In this document: positions 45,018 through 56,963 of the stretch, piece after piece | Layout: each line of letters starts with the position of its first letter | Position numbering within the stretch: the first letter of the stretch is position 1 | DNA from: Lepas anatifera | Lineage: Eukaryota; Arthropoda; Thecostraca; Lepadidae | Direction of reading: 5' to 3' | DNA: 64,000 nt | Assembly (NCBI GenBank): GCA_034440635.1 | Contig: JAOTON010001942.1 | Coordinates: 62,001 to 126,000, forward strand | Made by a program: the position numbers and the translations under genes | The notes under the pieces: model-generated | The model's database searches: none | What the model saw: only the letters and a program-made list of their open reading frames with translations | What the model was told of the DNA's origin: nothing

Positions 45018-45936
45018 CAAACGCCTCCCTCAGTAAGACGCAGGCCCAAGGCCATACATACCAGGTACGGTCATCCGGAGTTTCGAGCCAATCGTGACGT
45101 CATAGCATGACGTCACAAGTATGCAGACTTCGGCTCCATAGGGCTTATGTGTATACTTCAGCCATTTTCCAACGACTGCTGTGCCCAGCATATGTACGTT
45201 AGGACAAAATAATTGTATTTACTGGAAGACCCGTTCTGTGCCCTTTCCATGTTTTATTTCGTGTTTTTTGGTCAGACGCACAGGAATGCCTCAAAATGCT
45301 AACTTTCCTAAGTCCTGCAAATGTGAGCCACAGCTTTCGTGACGCGCACCACACGCCTGCATTGCACCGTAGCGCAGTCGGTAGAGCGGCGGTCTACAAA
45401 TCACAAGGTGGAGTGTTCGAATCCCGGTCGAAGCATGGAGTTTTTATCCCACGGTTCACGTTAATACCCACGCATTCAACCAGCTGCTCAGAAACTCAGA
45501 GCTGGGATTGAGATTTTGAAATCGGTATTTCGGTACTACCAGTGTTAGATTTATCTACCGCTACCGAACTTTCGGTACTGAGCCTCTGCCGAAACCGAAT
45601 GGCTTTCGGTCGTGCAGTGAATATCCACTGGGCGAATTAGAGCGTTTCAAATCAATATTCATTTATTGAGCAGGCACATAACCCCTTTCAACGGATTGTT
45701 AAGAAAATCAGAGCTGGCACTAAGGAATTGAGTTCGGTATTTCGGTACTAGCGGTACCGATACCAAATGAATCTACCGAATGACTTTGCAGAAGATTTGA
45801 ATTTCCCGTTTCGACAAATAATTATTTTTTCCAGTTGCATAGGTACACAAAACCGTAGCCAAATATAGCTATTTATTATTTCTAACGCTGGAAATATATT
45901 TATAAGCCTTAAAAATGGTCGCAGAAGGCTTAGAAA
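45018..45936. other. No gene; tRNA-like segment and a TTTCGGTACT duplication
   Basis: 45510-45560 and 45710-45770 share GAGCTGG, GTATTTCGGTACTA and TCTACCG, a diverged duplication about 200 bp apart. No protein domain recognised. Confidence 0.45.
45364..45434 (+). repeat. tRNA-like sequence (SINE head or tRNA pseudogene)
   Basis: A box TAGCGCAGTCGGTAGAGCG and B box GTTCGAATCCC are well spaced. However, the anticodon stem and the T stem do not pair properly and the acceptor ends do not match, so I do not call a functional tRNA. Confidence 0.55.
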
Positions 45937-46259
45937 CAGTGACGGATCCAAGGGGGGCCAGGGGCCCGGGCCCCCTTAGCTCCGAAGCGCCTCATCACAG
46001 CCTAGCTCATATCGGGCGCCGAAGGCGCCCGATATGAGCGGCGCGCCTGTACCCATTTCGTGCGCCAAGGTGGTAGATACCACTTATTTCACTTGAATTA
46101 ACACATAGTCCTTAAAACCATGGCAAAGCGCCCCTGCCCAAACACTAGACGCCTTTACTGGTCTTTTGCGCCCCAGTAAAATGTTGAAGATGAAATTTAG
46201 AAAGCTAACAAAAGCGCCCCGGCAAAGAAAAGGCGCCACTAGATAGTATGATTCCGCCA

Positions 46260-48600
46260 TGGGTAACTAATGCACCCCTGAGTAGCCCAGGCGCCCCCTG
46301 GATGAAGCGCCCCTGGGTAGCCTAGGCGCCCCCCTGGATGAAGCGCCCTACGGATATCATATGCGCCCTTGGCTAGGAAAGGCGTCCCTGGGCAGCAAAG
46401 GCAAATCTTGGTAACATAGGTGCCCTGGACAGCATAAGCGCCCCTTAGATAGAAATAGGCGCTTTAGGAAAATAAAATGCTCATCTTGGGTAGAAAAAGG
46501 CGCCCTTTGATAGCCTAGGCGCCTACTGGAAAAAGCACCCTACGGATGTCATATGCACACTTGAATAGCAAAGGCGCCCCTGGACAGCAAAGACAACCCT
46601 GGATAACACAAGTGCTGTGGACAGCAAAGGCGCCACTGGGTAGCAAAGGCGCCCCAAGGAAGGCACCCCTTCGATAGAAAATCCGCCTTTGGATAGCCTT
46701 GGCGCCCCTGGATGAAGCGCCCTACGGATATCATATGCGCCCTTGGCTAGGAAAGGCGCCCCTGGGCAGCAAAGGCAAATCGTGGTAACATAGGTGCCCT
46801 GGACAGCATAAGCGCCCCTTAGATAGAAATAGGCGCTTTAGGAAAATAAAATGCTCATCTTGGGTAGAAAAAGGCGCCCTTTGATAGCCTAGGCGCCTAC
46901 TGGAAAAAGCGCCCTACGGATGTCATATGCACACTTGAATAGCAAAGGCGCCCCTGGACAGCAAAGACAACCCTGGATAACACAAGTGCTGTGGACAGCA
47001 AAGGCGCCACTGGGTAGCAAAGGCGCCCCTAGGAAGGCACCCCTTCGATAGAAAAGCCGCCTTTGGATAGCCTAGGCGCCCCCTGGATGAAGTGCCCTAC
47101 GGATATCATATGCGCCCTTGGCTAGGAAAGGCGTCCCTGGGCAGCAAAGGCAAATCTTGGTAACATAGGTGCCCTGGACAGCATAAGCGCCCCTTAGATA
47201 GAAATAGGCGCTTTAGGAAAATAAAATGCTCACCTTGGGTAGAAAAAGGCGCCCTTTGATAGCCTAGGCGCCCACTGGAAAAAGCGCCCTATGGATGTCA
47301 TATGCACCCTTGGATAGCAAAGGCGCCCCTGGGCAGCAAAGACAACCATGGATAACACAAGTGCTGTGGACAGCTAAGGCGCCCCTGGGTAGCAAAGGCG
47401 CCCCTAGGAAGGCACCCCTTCGATAGAAAAGCCGCCTTTGGATAGCCTAGGCGCCCCCTGGATGAAGCGCCCTACGGATATCATATGCGCCCTTGGCTAG
47501 GAAAGGCGCCCCTGGGCAGCAAAGGCAAATCTTGGTAACATAGGTGCCCTGGACAGCATAAGCGCCCCTTAGCTAGAAGTAGGCGCTTTAGGAAAATAAA
47601 ATGTTCACCTTGGGTAGAAAAAGGCGCCCTTTGATAGCCTAGGGCCCACTGGAAAAAGCGCCCTACGGATGCAATATGCACCCTTGGATAGCAAAGGCGC
47701 CCCTGGACAGCAAATACAACCCTGGATAACACAAGTGCTGTGGACAGCAAAGGCGCCCCTGGGTAGCAAAGGCGCCCCTAGGAAGGCAAACCTTCGATAG
47801 AAAAGCTGCCTTTGGATAGCCTGGGCGCCCCTGGATGAAGCGACCTACGGATATCAAATGCACCATTGGCTAGGAAAGGCGCCCCTGGGCAGCAAAGGCA
47901 AATCTTGGTAACATAGGTGCCCTGGACAGCGTAAGCGCCCCTTAGATAGACATAGGCGCTTTAGGAAAATAAAATGCTCACCTTGGGTAGAAAAAGGCGC
48001 CCTTTGATAGCCTAGCCGCCCACTGGAAAAAGCGCCCTACGGATTTCATATGCACCCTTGGATAACAAAGGCGCCCCTGGACAACAAAGACAACCCTGGA
48101 TAACACAAGTGCTGTGGACAGCAAAGGTGCCCCTGGGTAACAAAGGCGCCCCTAGGAAGGCACCCCTTCGATAGAAAAGCCGCCTTTGGACAGCCTAGGC
48201 GCCCCCTGGATGAAGCGCCCTACGGATACAATATGCGCCCTTGGCTAGGAAAGGCGCCCTTGGGCAGCAAAGGCAAATCTTGGTAACATAGGTGCCCTGG
48301 ACAGCATAAGCGCCCCTTAGATAGAAATAGGCGCTTTAGGAAAATAAAATGCTCACCTTGGGTAGAAAAAGACGCCCTTTGATAGCCTAGGCGTCCACTG
48401 GAAAAAGCAGCCTACGGATGTCATATGCACCCTTGGATAGCAAAGGCGCCCCTGGACAGCAAAGACAACCCTGGATAACACAAGTGCTGTGGACAGCAAA
48501 GGCGCCCCTGGATAGCAAAGGCGCCCCTAGGAAGGCACCCCTTCGGTAGTAAAGGCGCCTTTGGATAGCCTAGGCGCCCCCTAGATAAACTAGGTGCCTG
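46260..48600 (+). repeat. 375-bp higher-order repeat built of twenty ~19-bp subunits
   Basis: The landmark AATAAAATGC lies at 46471, 46845, 47220, 47595, 47968 and 48343: spacing 373-375 bp. One unit divides into 20 subunits of 14-21 bases that sum to 375; the consensus subunit is GGCGCCCCTGGATAGCAAA. Copies differ by a few substitutions, so expansion is recent relative to subunit divergence. Confidence 0.92.
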
Positions 48601-50530
48601 AGAAGGAAAATGAGCGCCCCATTGGAAAGTACAGGCTCCCCCTGTATAACATAGATGTCCCTTATCCATCTTCAGCTACCCTGGATTGGAGCAGCGCCCC
48701 TCAAGAGCAAAGACGCCGCTGGACAAAAAGGCGTCTCCGTATATCAAGGGCACTCCTAGATAATATATGCACCCCTTACATAGAAATAGGCACTTTAGGG
48801 AAAGTGAAAGGCGGCCTTTGGTTAGGACGGTGCCCCTGGACAGCCTAGGCGCCCTTTGCATGCAGCGCCCTACAGATATCATATGCGCCCTTGGATAGCA
48901 AAGGCGCCCCTGGACAGCAAAGTTAACCATTCTTGAAATCGATTATCTGGACAGCATAGGCGGCCATGGATAAACTAGGCGCCTGAGAAAGAAAACAAGC
49001 GCCTCACCTGAGAGTACAGGCGCCCCCAGGATATCATAGGTGTCCCTTTCCATCTTCAGCTGCCCTACTGTCTATGGTTTGGCACACCTGTCCGACAGTC
49101 GTGCGCTCTGTTACAGGGCTCGAGCGCTCAATTTGAGCATGGACTGCCTTTAACCACATTTCATTAACCTATAACTGAAGGCTTAGTGCTCCATCGCTGC
49201 AACCGGGTGCCTTTTTCAGTATGTGCGCCCCACTTCCGACAACGCTGCCCTCACCAACCAGCAGTCCTCCCCGCTCAGCAGATGAGCGCCTCTTTCTGAT
49301 AACTAGGCACTTTATTTCAGTGTTCGAGCGACGTATTTCAGAATTTTTATTCTCCATCTATTTTGGGCTCCTCCTGGATTGCAGAGGCGCCCCTCAAGTG
49401 CAAAGGCGCCCCTGGATAGAAAAGTGCGCCCCATGTTTTCAAAGGCGCTCCAAGAAAGCATATGCGCCCCTTAGATGGAAATAGGCACTCCAGGAAAGTA
49501 AAATGCTCCCTTTGGCTGGCAAAGGTGCCCCTTAACAGCGAAGGCAGCCCTAGATAACAAAGTTTCTCTGGACAGCATAGGTGCCCTTGGATAAACTGGT
49601 GCCCAGAAGAGAAAAATAGCGCATTACCGGAGACAAAAAGCACCCCAGGATAACGTAGGGGCATATATTTCAATCATGTCTGTGATTGAAAAATACATCT
49701 AGACAGCATATGCGCCCCTGGATAGAAAGACACTCCTGGACAGTAACGGCGCCCCTGGAAAGCAATAGTGCACCCCTGTGGAAAAAAGCCGCCTCCTGAA
49801 TAACCTAGGCACCGCCCCCGAAATATCAGAATCCCGTGGATAGAACAGACTGCCTTGAATAAAACAGAGGCTGTGGATAGTAAAGGCGCCCTTTGATAGA
49901 ATAAGCGTTCCTTAGCAACAATATGGGCGCTACATGAGCTCAAGGTTCACGCGCACCTAAGCCCAATAATAGAGCAATCAATCGATGCCAAAGCACTCCT
50001 TAAAACACGGGCGCCAAACTTCCTAAGAAGTAAAGGCGCCTCTGGGTAGCAAAGGCGACCCTCGACAGTGGTGTAGGTATTCCTGAATAACAGCAGCGTC
50101 CCTTGATAATAATAGCCCCAAGATGGCACAGGTGCCCTGCTGATAGGAAAAGCGCCCCTGAATATCAGATGCACCCTCTGAATGAGGTGCCCATGGAGAG
50201 CATAAGGGCGCCCTATGTATAGAAAATTGCCGCCCCCTGGATAGCCTAAGCGCCCCCTTGCATAGGGTAAGCGCCACTGGGTAGAATAGGTTACCTTGAA
50301 TAAAAATACGTCCCTCAATACCAAGGTGAACCTGGATAAGAAAAAGCTCCCCTTGGGCACTGGGTATCAAAGGCACCCCCGGAACAGCAAAGATGCCCCT
50401 GGATAGCTAGGTTGCGTTCATTGGGGAGCGAAGGCGCCCCTGGGTGGCACAGGTGCCTCATCGAAGCAAAGGCCCCTCCAGAGAGCATAGGTGTCCCTGA
50501 TGAGCACAGTTACTCCTGGACAGCACCTAA
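48601..50530 (+). repeat. Degenerate GGCGCCCCTGGAT subunits outside the regular array
   Basis: The same ~19-bp subunit (GGCGCCCCTGGATAGCAAAG-like) continues in irregular order without the 375-bp period, as expected for the older edge of an array. Confidence 0.8.
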
Positions 50531-50827
50531 ATGACGTTGCATAATGTTACGACACCTATTATAATGTATGCTATTACATCAAAGTAAAGCTTATTAAGTG
50601 TTTAGATCAAGGTAACAGGTCAATTTTAAAGACGACTGGCCTTGATGTTCAAGGCTTGATCAAAAGTCATTGGTAAGCTTGGGCACAGCGCTAGTTATAG
50701 CGTAAATTAGGCATAATACCTATGTTGGGTTGTGCCGTAATAGGTCAATGACCTTGAAGGACCTTGACCCCAAAAATTCAGACATTGTTTAGAGCCTTCC
50801 GTTTTGGCCTCAGCCCTGTTCTAGAGT

Positions 50828-51760
50828 ATTCGCGCCCCGTTCCGGCCCGTTGGGGGGTGCTTGAACACCCCCTCGAGGTCTCCCAGTGGCACAAAAAAAC
50901 GTCGGCGCGAAGCGACACAGTACTTGTCACACCTTATCAGTTCTAGTTCTACCATGTATTGACCACAATCATCAAGTTGATTATTTTTCAATGCGAGTGT
51001 CCGTAGTTTATACTACGGACACTCGCATTGATAAATTTATCATTGATAAATTCCGCAACTTTCCCTCAAAATTTAAGGTTGCGTCATCTCAGGTCAGGTC
51101 ACCAGTGCAGGTCAAGTGACCTCACCCTAAAAATGTTTAAGTTGGGGTAAGTAAGAAAAGGGTGTATCTATCGAATTCAAACTTGTACCATATAAGGGCC
51201 CCAAAAAGTACTAATAAATTTATTCCGGGATTTTTCCCGTCGATGACCTAGGAACAGGTACGAATCATGACCTCTCCATTGAAAATGCATGGGGTAAAAC
51301 GGAAATTTGCGGAAAAATTGCTCTATGTCATCATCATCGTTGGTGTTTAAGGGCGCGCCGACAACAATGGTCATGTGGCGCCCTAGAAAATTGCTCTATG
51401 TCTGCAGACGCCGCTTGAAATACCTTCGGATTCCCCAAATCATAGTACCCTAGGCCTCTTTATCGGTTCATGTTGCAAGTTTAGACATGTTACCTCTGAG
51501 AGTTCATCTGGGGCTTCCTCAGCAGGTTTTAAGACTTGGGTCAATTGCTTTGCAAGAAATATTGATAAAACCCGTATTTTGATACCATTTTTTATTGCTA
51601 TTGTGAGTTGATTCATATGCATACTGACTATGCTAGGCTAGATGTTGGCCTTGACCTAACCTTAGGTCAGGTCATTTTTATGTTTTAACCTAGTATAGTC
51701 ATATTATACATTATTTCATGATTCGCCGTAACGAGAGGAAGCGAATTGTGCCTAAAATGA
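50828..51760. mobile_element. Partial AGGTCA-type TTAA element
   Basis: The left end resembles E5 (CGCGCCCCG and GGGGTGCTTGAACACCCC, a palindrome). AGGTCA/TGACCT clusters occur at 51085-51130 and 51640-51690. A near-perfect inverted repeat (50991-51030, GCGAGTGTCCGTAGT then its complement) is a further oddity. The right end is not defined. Confidence 0.55.
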
Positions 51761-51829
51761 TTCTAGCTCAACTCTGGCAGACGCTAGAGTATAGAGACTG
51801 AGACATGTTGTAAGCTTTGTCTCGGGGAG

Positions 51830-52560
51830 GGACCCCAGCGCTGATCGCGGGAAAAATCCCCAATGGCCCCCAGGGGCCCTCAGTGAGTCAGGAAATCTGG
51901 CGTGGGTGGAATCCGGTAGGAGGGATTTTGGGTTTCCAAAATCAGCTGAGGGGCCCGTGCCAGTTAAGGGGGCCCAGATAAGGGCCCCGACGAGCTCATT
52001 TGACCTCAGTGCCAACACAGGATTCTCAAGACCAGCGTGGGGTGCCTACCTATTTAAACGGTTACTAAATAAGCTCAGGGACTCAAAACTAACCAAGGGT
52101 CCAATTTTCAACTCATGGGGCCCAGACACTCTGAGGGGACCCTGCAGCAGCTCAGAAAGCCCATAAAACTAATAGGGCCAGACTAGCTGGGTGCCTCGAC
52201 GAACTAGTGCCCAGATACGCACAACGGGCCCAAACAAGCTGAAGGGATCTATATCAGTTAAACGAAAACAGTACCAACCCAGGGGACCCTGACCAGCTTA
52301 AGGGACACTAATCCAGCTTGGGGCTCAGAGCTCAGAGCTCCAGCTTTTTAGCTCAGAGGGCCCAGGACCTGTTGAGGGGGCCCTATATCAATAAAAGGGC
52401 CCCGAAAAGCTTAATAGGCTTCAGCGGCGACATATAGGTTTCAAGTTCAGTGTGAGGGCCTGGTTAACTAAAGCGGTCTCAGATTAGCTGAGGGAGCTCG
52501 ATATAAACTCAGGGAAGTCACCAAAAACTCAGGGGCCCAGGCGCGCAGAGGTTCTGCGGC
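51830..52560 (+). repeat. Degenerate ~26-bp array, AGGGGGCCCAGATAAGCT-like
   Basis: Repeated GGGGCCC or GGGCCC cores followed by AG(A/C)T(A/C)AGCT-like arms, loosely spaced at about 25-30 bp. A related degenerate array lies at 62150-62720. Confidence 0.65.
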
Positions 52561-52893
52561 CTATGAGGCTCAGGTTAGCGTCAATCGGCTATTTCAGTAT
52601 GAAGCCGTTAGCCAGGACAACTGTGATAGGTGGAGGTGGTGGATACGACACCTCAGTTTTCGCCATGACCGAAGATAACTGTATTATTTGCTCATCGTGC
52701 TTCAGTTAGTGTCAGTGGGTGCTTTCAGCATTTTCTACCAAGGTGCCAGTCGTTAGCTGGCCCGAAATATTCTTGATGGTAAACGTGAACATGTCCTCAC
52801 TAAGAGGAAGCTTTCATGAAAATAAGCATTTACAAATCCTTTTTTAAACGCGTTTTTCATTGACACTGGCCGCCTTTTGGGTGGTAAATTGGC

Positions 52894-53403
52894 CAGTGGC
52901 GGATCCAAGGGGGGGCAAAAAGGCATTCCCCCAAACGGAAAAGCTCGGGGCAAAACTATGTTTGTGACCCCCAAAGCGATTGACCTCCTTTTTCCCCTCC
53001 TCCTTTTTAGTTTATAAGCAAGATTTTGGTGTTTCAACTCTCAACTTCAAACAGAACATAAGTTGATAAGATGTTCCCTGGCCTGTCCCCTCAAATCCGG
53101 AAATGTAAAAAATACTGAAGATTATATATTCGGGCACAACCCTTCATCAGAATCATGGAGTAAATATCAATAATTCTCAGTTATAATATAGCCAGTCATA
53201 GTATAGCCAGCCTTGGATAGGAAGAAGTATCTCGAGCCCATAGTTTTCACCCCGTGACGTTTTTTTTTAGCTTTTCGCCTCAAATACCCAAAATTCTACC
53301 GGGAAGTGATATTGGTAGCGCAGCTTTTTACTGCGTGACGTTTTTTTTTTGCTTTTCGACTTTGGTCTGCCCCTCCCAAACCGACCGGCTAGATCCGCCA
53401 CTG
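52894..53403 (+). mobile_element. hAT-type MITE with perfect 8-bp target duplication
   Basis: Starts CAGTGGCGGATCCAAGG and ends GCTAGATCCGCCACTG, flanked by AAATTGGC at 52886-52893 and 53404-53411. 510 bp, non-coding; has two GTGACGTTTTTTTT blocks. Its relative at 58305-58664 lies in the opposite orientation. Confidence 0.9.
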
Positions 53404-53476
53404 AAATTGGCGCCCCTCAGGTTCGGCGCCCTCCGAGCCTGGGCCCCCCCTTAACGAAATCCTAGATCCGTCACTG

Positions 53477-54571
53477 TTGTGCGTAACGTAGATAGGTAGC
53501 TAATTCATTCAAATATCATTTCTGAATATTTCAAATCCCCGTTTATAATTCTAACGCTAGGCACGTTTAGAGGCATGGAAATCGCCATAGAATTTTGTAT
53601 GGTGGATGGGGGCTTGACCTAGCCATGCATATCGATGTCCACTTCTCCCTACATTCAGTTCATAGGTGGATCCAAGGGACAAGGGGCGGTTGCCACTATA
53701 TCCCAGATTCAACCTTGGCCCCAAGTGCAAACCTGCCTCTTACCCCTCCCCCCAGATGCAAATATCAGTGCCCCGCGTTCGACGCATCTCTGAAAAGTTG
53801 CACTGCTCAGAAGTGGCAGCCCTCTTGGCAAATAGTGACTCACTGGCCGCGTATCCCTGTCCCGCACCCCATGATAAGTTTTTAATAATACTGGTTCTGC
53901 CAGCCGGTAAGATGCCTGAACGTAAGGTAAGACACCCATAAGAAACGTATTTCACTTTCATGACCAGCTCACTGGCGGATCTAGAGCTTGAGCTGGGGGG
54001 AGGGGAGGTAACTAGTCTTAGATTTTGGGGACCGGCGGAGGGGGAGCTCTAAGGGACAAGTCTCCAACAAATATTTCGACTATTTTAGTGACTCTTCGAC
54101 CTTAAACCCCAATACAACTACGATCCCAAAACCCAAACTTGTGAAAGCTTGAATAAAGATGATCAACTTTCATAAACTGATATCAAATTCAACGCTTAAT
54201 ATTTTCTCGAAGCCAGCAATCGACGAAAAGCTGATATCCCTATTTTCTATTCCGATTTAATGAAAATCCCTAATTAGGGAAACACTCAAAGGTCCTCGAA
54301 TTGACGCAACAGGTTAACACAGGTTAGATCAGCAAAAAGACAACAGAAACTAAGCAGCCCATGTGCAAGGAATGAAACGTCTTGCGACGAGCAATCACGT
54401 TGATCCGGGCTGTACAAATAAAACAAAGCCTTACCACCAGACGTCGCCTTCTTTCAGTTCCATATTTAATCAAAGGAGACCATTTAGTGGTTCCAAGGAA
54501 TTTCATATGTTTAAGTGTGTTTTAGGACATGAAAAGTCGTAGACACGTGGCAGGAGCCTTTCGTGTGCCTT
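53477..54571. other. No gene; lone hAT-like left ends
   Basis: CATAGGTGGATCCAAGGG (about 53651) and CACTGGCGGATCTAGAGC (about 53970) look like hAT left ends without partners. No protein domain recognised. Confidence 0.45.
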
Positions 54572-55250
54572 TAAAGGGAATGTAGCACCTTCATAATGTG
54601 ACATTAACAGAGATAGCCAAGTTGTAAAGCATGCCAGAAAACCCGGTACACGATATATCATTTGTCTTGAAACTTAAAACTTCCGTGGAGAAAAGCTAAA
54701 AACCTATCTGAAATGTATTCCACATGTACCCAGCCAGGCGGCAACAGTTGTCAGCTGTTGGTGTGACGACATATGCTGACGTCACGGTGAGTAACCAGCC
54801 AATTGAAGCCCCTGAAGCCTATTGAATATGGTCATACGCGTCGGAAAAGGGGGGCCAGGGGGGCCTGGCCCCCCACTTTTTGGCCAAAAATTTCCTGATC
54901 TCAGTCAAAATGAGAGACAACCGGACATTCTTATATCCAGCCGCTGCGGAATGCAGCGAGGAGCCCAAATTCGAACAGTTTTTGGTCCTGATGTTGAAAG
55001 TTTTTTGTCAGCATCAGGTTGAAGTTTGGCTGGCCCCCCACTTTTTTGCCGGTGGCGACACTTATGAATATGGTAGTACTTGCCAGGTCATGACGTCATC
55101 CACAGGCAGAGGTTTATTTTTCACCCTTGAGGAGCATTTTAGAAATAAAAATGTTGAGCTCATTGTACACTTTTCATAGAAAGCATGGACGTTTTCATGA
55201 CTATCGGCTAAAAATGCCCCCAATAACACTAATTTCATACATTCGACCAA
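54572..55250 (-). mobile_element. TTAA-flanked MITE, TGTGGCACC family (copy C), interrupted
   Basis: Starts at TTAA (54572-54575) with AGGGAATGTAGCACC and follows copies A and B in reverse. Family X (54833-55065) is inserted in it. The distal end is eroded: ATTCGACCAAG then CCACATTG, without a clear TTAA. Confidence 0.78.
54833..55065 (+). mobile_element. MITE family X, copy 2, with flanking duplication
   Basis: GAATATGGT is repeated on both sides (54824-54832 and 55066-55074), and copies A and B show the empty site. Same family as 25523-25745. Non-coding. Confidence 0.85.
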
Positions 55251-55259
55251 GCCACATTG

Positions 55260-56024
55260 GCCCCGCCAGGGTCTACAAGGTCTATATCCGGGATTTTTTA
55301 TTTCGTCACCTAAGGTCAGGTCACGTGGTGACCTCTCCCATTGGAAAAGCATGGGAAAAAGCTGTCTTATGATCCAAAAGCCACAAAAAGGACTGCAAAT
55401 GTTCAGCTTGCTCAGAAAAGCGTTTATAGATACCCTTTTACGGATCTCAGGGGTCATATTTTTCCTTTGACCTCTCCAAGGTCATCCAAGGTCACCAGGG
55501 GTCAAAAACAGTATTTTGGCAATAACTTTTGACCTAATTAAGCTAGAGCTTTGAAACACCATCGTGTATGTCTTATCACTAGCTTTCATTTGATATACAG
55601 CAAGGTCACTTTCTGACCCTTGATGACCTCAGGTCATATGAGGTCACGAGGTGACCTCTGGAGGTCAAACCACTGGCGGGAGGTCATTACGTTCCACATA
55701 ACGGAGAAAGGTCTGACATTTTCTTATCCAATGTAGTTTACCAGATCTCAATAGCTCTAATGGCATAAGAGTTATGCCCAGTTATCTTAGGCATTGCATC
55801 TTTGAGTGAAAATAGCCTATCGTGACCTAACTTGACCTCTGGAGGTCAAACCATTGACCTGAGCGCTTAAACATGACAAGTAGTTTCTTTCTGAATTCAC
55901 AAGAGCTTTCTAATGCACTTTACAGATTTACGCTAACCCCCATACATTCGGAGTTAGAGGGGGCCATCGATGGCCCCTCGGTGGGGCGAACGTGGCGCCG
56001 GACCCCCGGTGGGGCGCGGGTTAA
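55260..56024. mobile_element. AGGTCA-rich segment with a TTAA right terminus
   Basis: Dense AGGTCA/TGACCT pairs, for example AGGTCATATGAGGTCACG at 55632. Ends GGGGCGCGGGTTAA (56021-56024) preceded by GGGGGCCATCGATGGCCCC, a palindrome. The left end is not identified. Confidence 0.55.
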
Positions 56025-56782
56025 GCGTCGAGTGAACAGAAAGCATTAGATGGAATTACTTTTTGAGCATGTACAAATGCGCTACACCGGTCAAGTAGGC
56101 AATTAGGCAAGCCAAAAATCGGAAATTAGCTTCCACCCTACAGTAAAACTGCATCCCCTGGAGTCGAACTCGCGACTTCCCGTGCGAGAGGCGGGAATGG
56201 AGTCCGCTTCGCTACGGCTGCCGTTAGATGCCCATTACTACACCTTCCTAGAGTAATCATTTTATACTTCGTTTCTTGGGTAAACTGATTTGTTTTGTAG
56301 TTTTTAAAGGCTACTTAAAATTAATTCAAATACAAATACGGGAGAACAGACATTTTATTAGAAAAAGTATTATTTTAAAAACTTTAAAGCTTTTTTCGAA
56401 ACATTAGGATGAAGAGCAGGTTCCAGCATTTTACCAGTATCGTCAACATTTTTCAATAATAGTTGAGTGGCTGTCAAAAATTTTGCCGAAGATACAAAAA
56501 CAGTTGATAGTGTCGTAATCAAGATTTTTCAACTAACAAGAAATCACACAAAAAATTCGCGCATCTCCCTTTAGCTTATTTTTGCATTGTCTCCGTTACC
56601 TGCGCAAATCTACGTAAATGTGGTCAAGAGTTTCGTCGTAACTGTTTCACATGATGTCATATTTCTCAGAATATTCCGCTCCCCCACCCCCCCTCGTAGC
56701 AGACCCGGTACATCCCCCCAAAAAATCCGTGAAGACGCCCCTACTGGCCCACCATAGGAGACAAATACACATACATTTCATC
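56025..56782. other. No gene; AT-rich, with a tRNA-like segment
   Basis: Apart from the tRNA-like sequence at 56152-56232 it is AT-rich DNA without recognisable features. Confidence 0.4.
56152..56232 (-). repeat. tRNA-like sequence with long variable region (pseudogene or SINE)
   Basis: On the minus strand it has an A-box-like GTAGCGAAGCGG and a B box GAGTTCGACTCC. The acceptor and T stems do not pair well, so it is more likely a derivative of a tRNA, possibly with a long variable arm, than a functional gene. Confidence 0.45.
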
Positions 56783-56933
56783 CAGTGTCGGATACAAGGG
56801 CGGATATGGGGCTCAAGCCCCCCCGAAATGTAAGCGCCTATGGTAACTGCATAGCCGGAGGCTGTTCCGAGGCAATGCCGAGGGAGGCTCCAGCCCCCTA
56901 GCCCTCCCCAATAAAGTCCTGGATACGCCACTG
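56783..56933 (+). mobile_element. hAT-type MITE (relative of 3116-3280)
   Basis: Starts CAGTGTCGGATACAAGG and ends CCTGGATACGCCACTG. The flanking octamers ATTTCATC and CGTTCATC agree at 6 of 8. Confidence 0.78.
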
Positions 56934-56963
56934 CGTTCATCGGAAACAACTGCAATCTCACGA

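Larger units (their letters stand above)
45937..53476. mobile_element. 7.5 kb composite with hAT-like ends, tandem-repeat interior
   Basis: Ends CAGTGACGGATCCAAGG and CCTAGATCCGTCACTG pair as inverted repeats. The flanking octamers CTTAGAAA and TTGTGCGT do not match, so pairing as one element rests on the termini alone; rearrangement or two separate elements are possible. The interior holds a 375-bp higher-order array, degenerate GGCGCC repeats, an AGGTCA segment, a GGGCCC array and a nested MITE (52894-53403). Confidence 0.6.

Noticed and set aside
45364..45434. Functional tRNA gene
   Set aside because: A and B boxes are good, but the acceptor, anticodon and T stems do not pair, so it is kept only as a tRNA-like repeat.
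46260..48600. Possible CRISPR array (short repeats at regular spacing)
   Set aside because: Adjacent subunits are imperfect, there are no unique spacers, the same 375-bp order repeats, no cas-like genes occur, and the context is eukaryotic transposon DNA.
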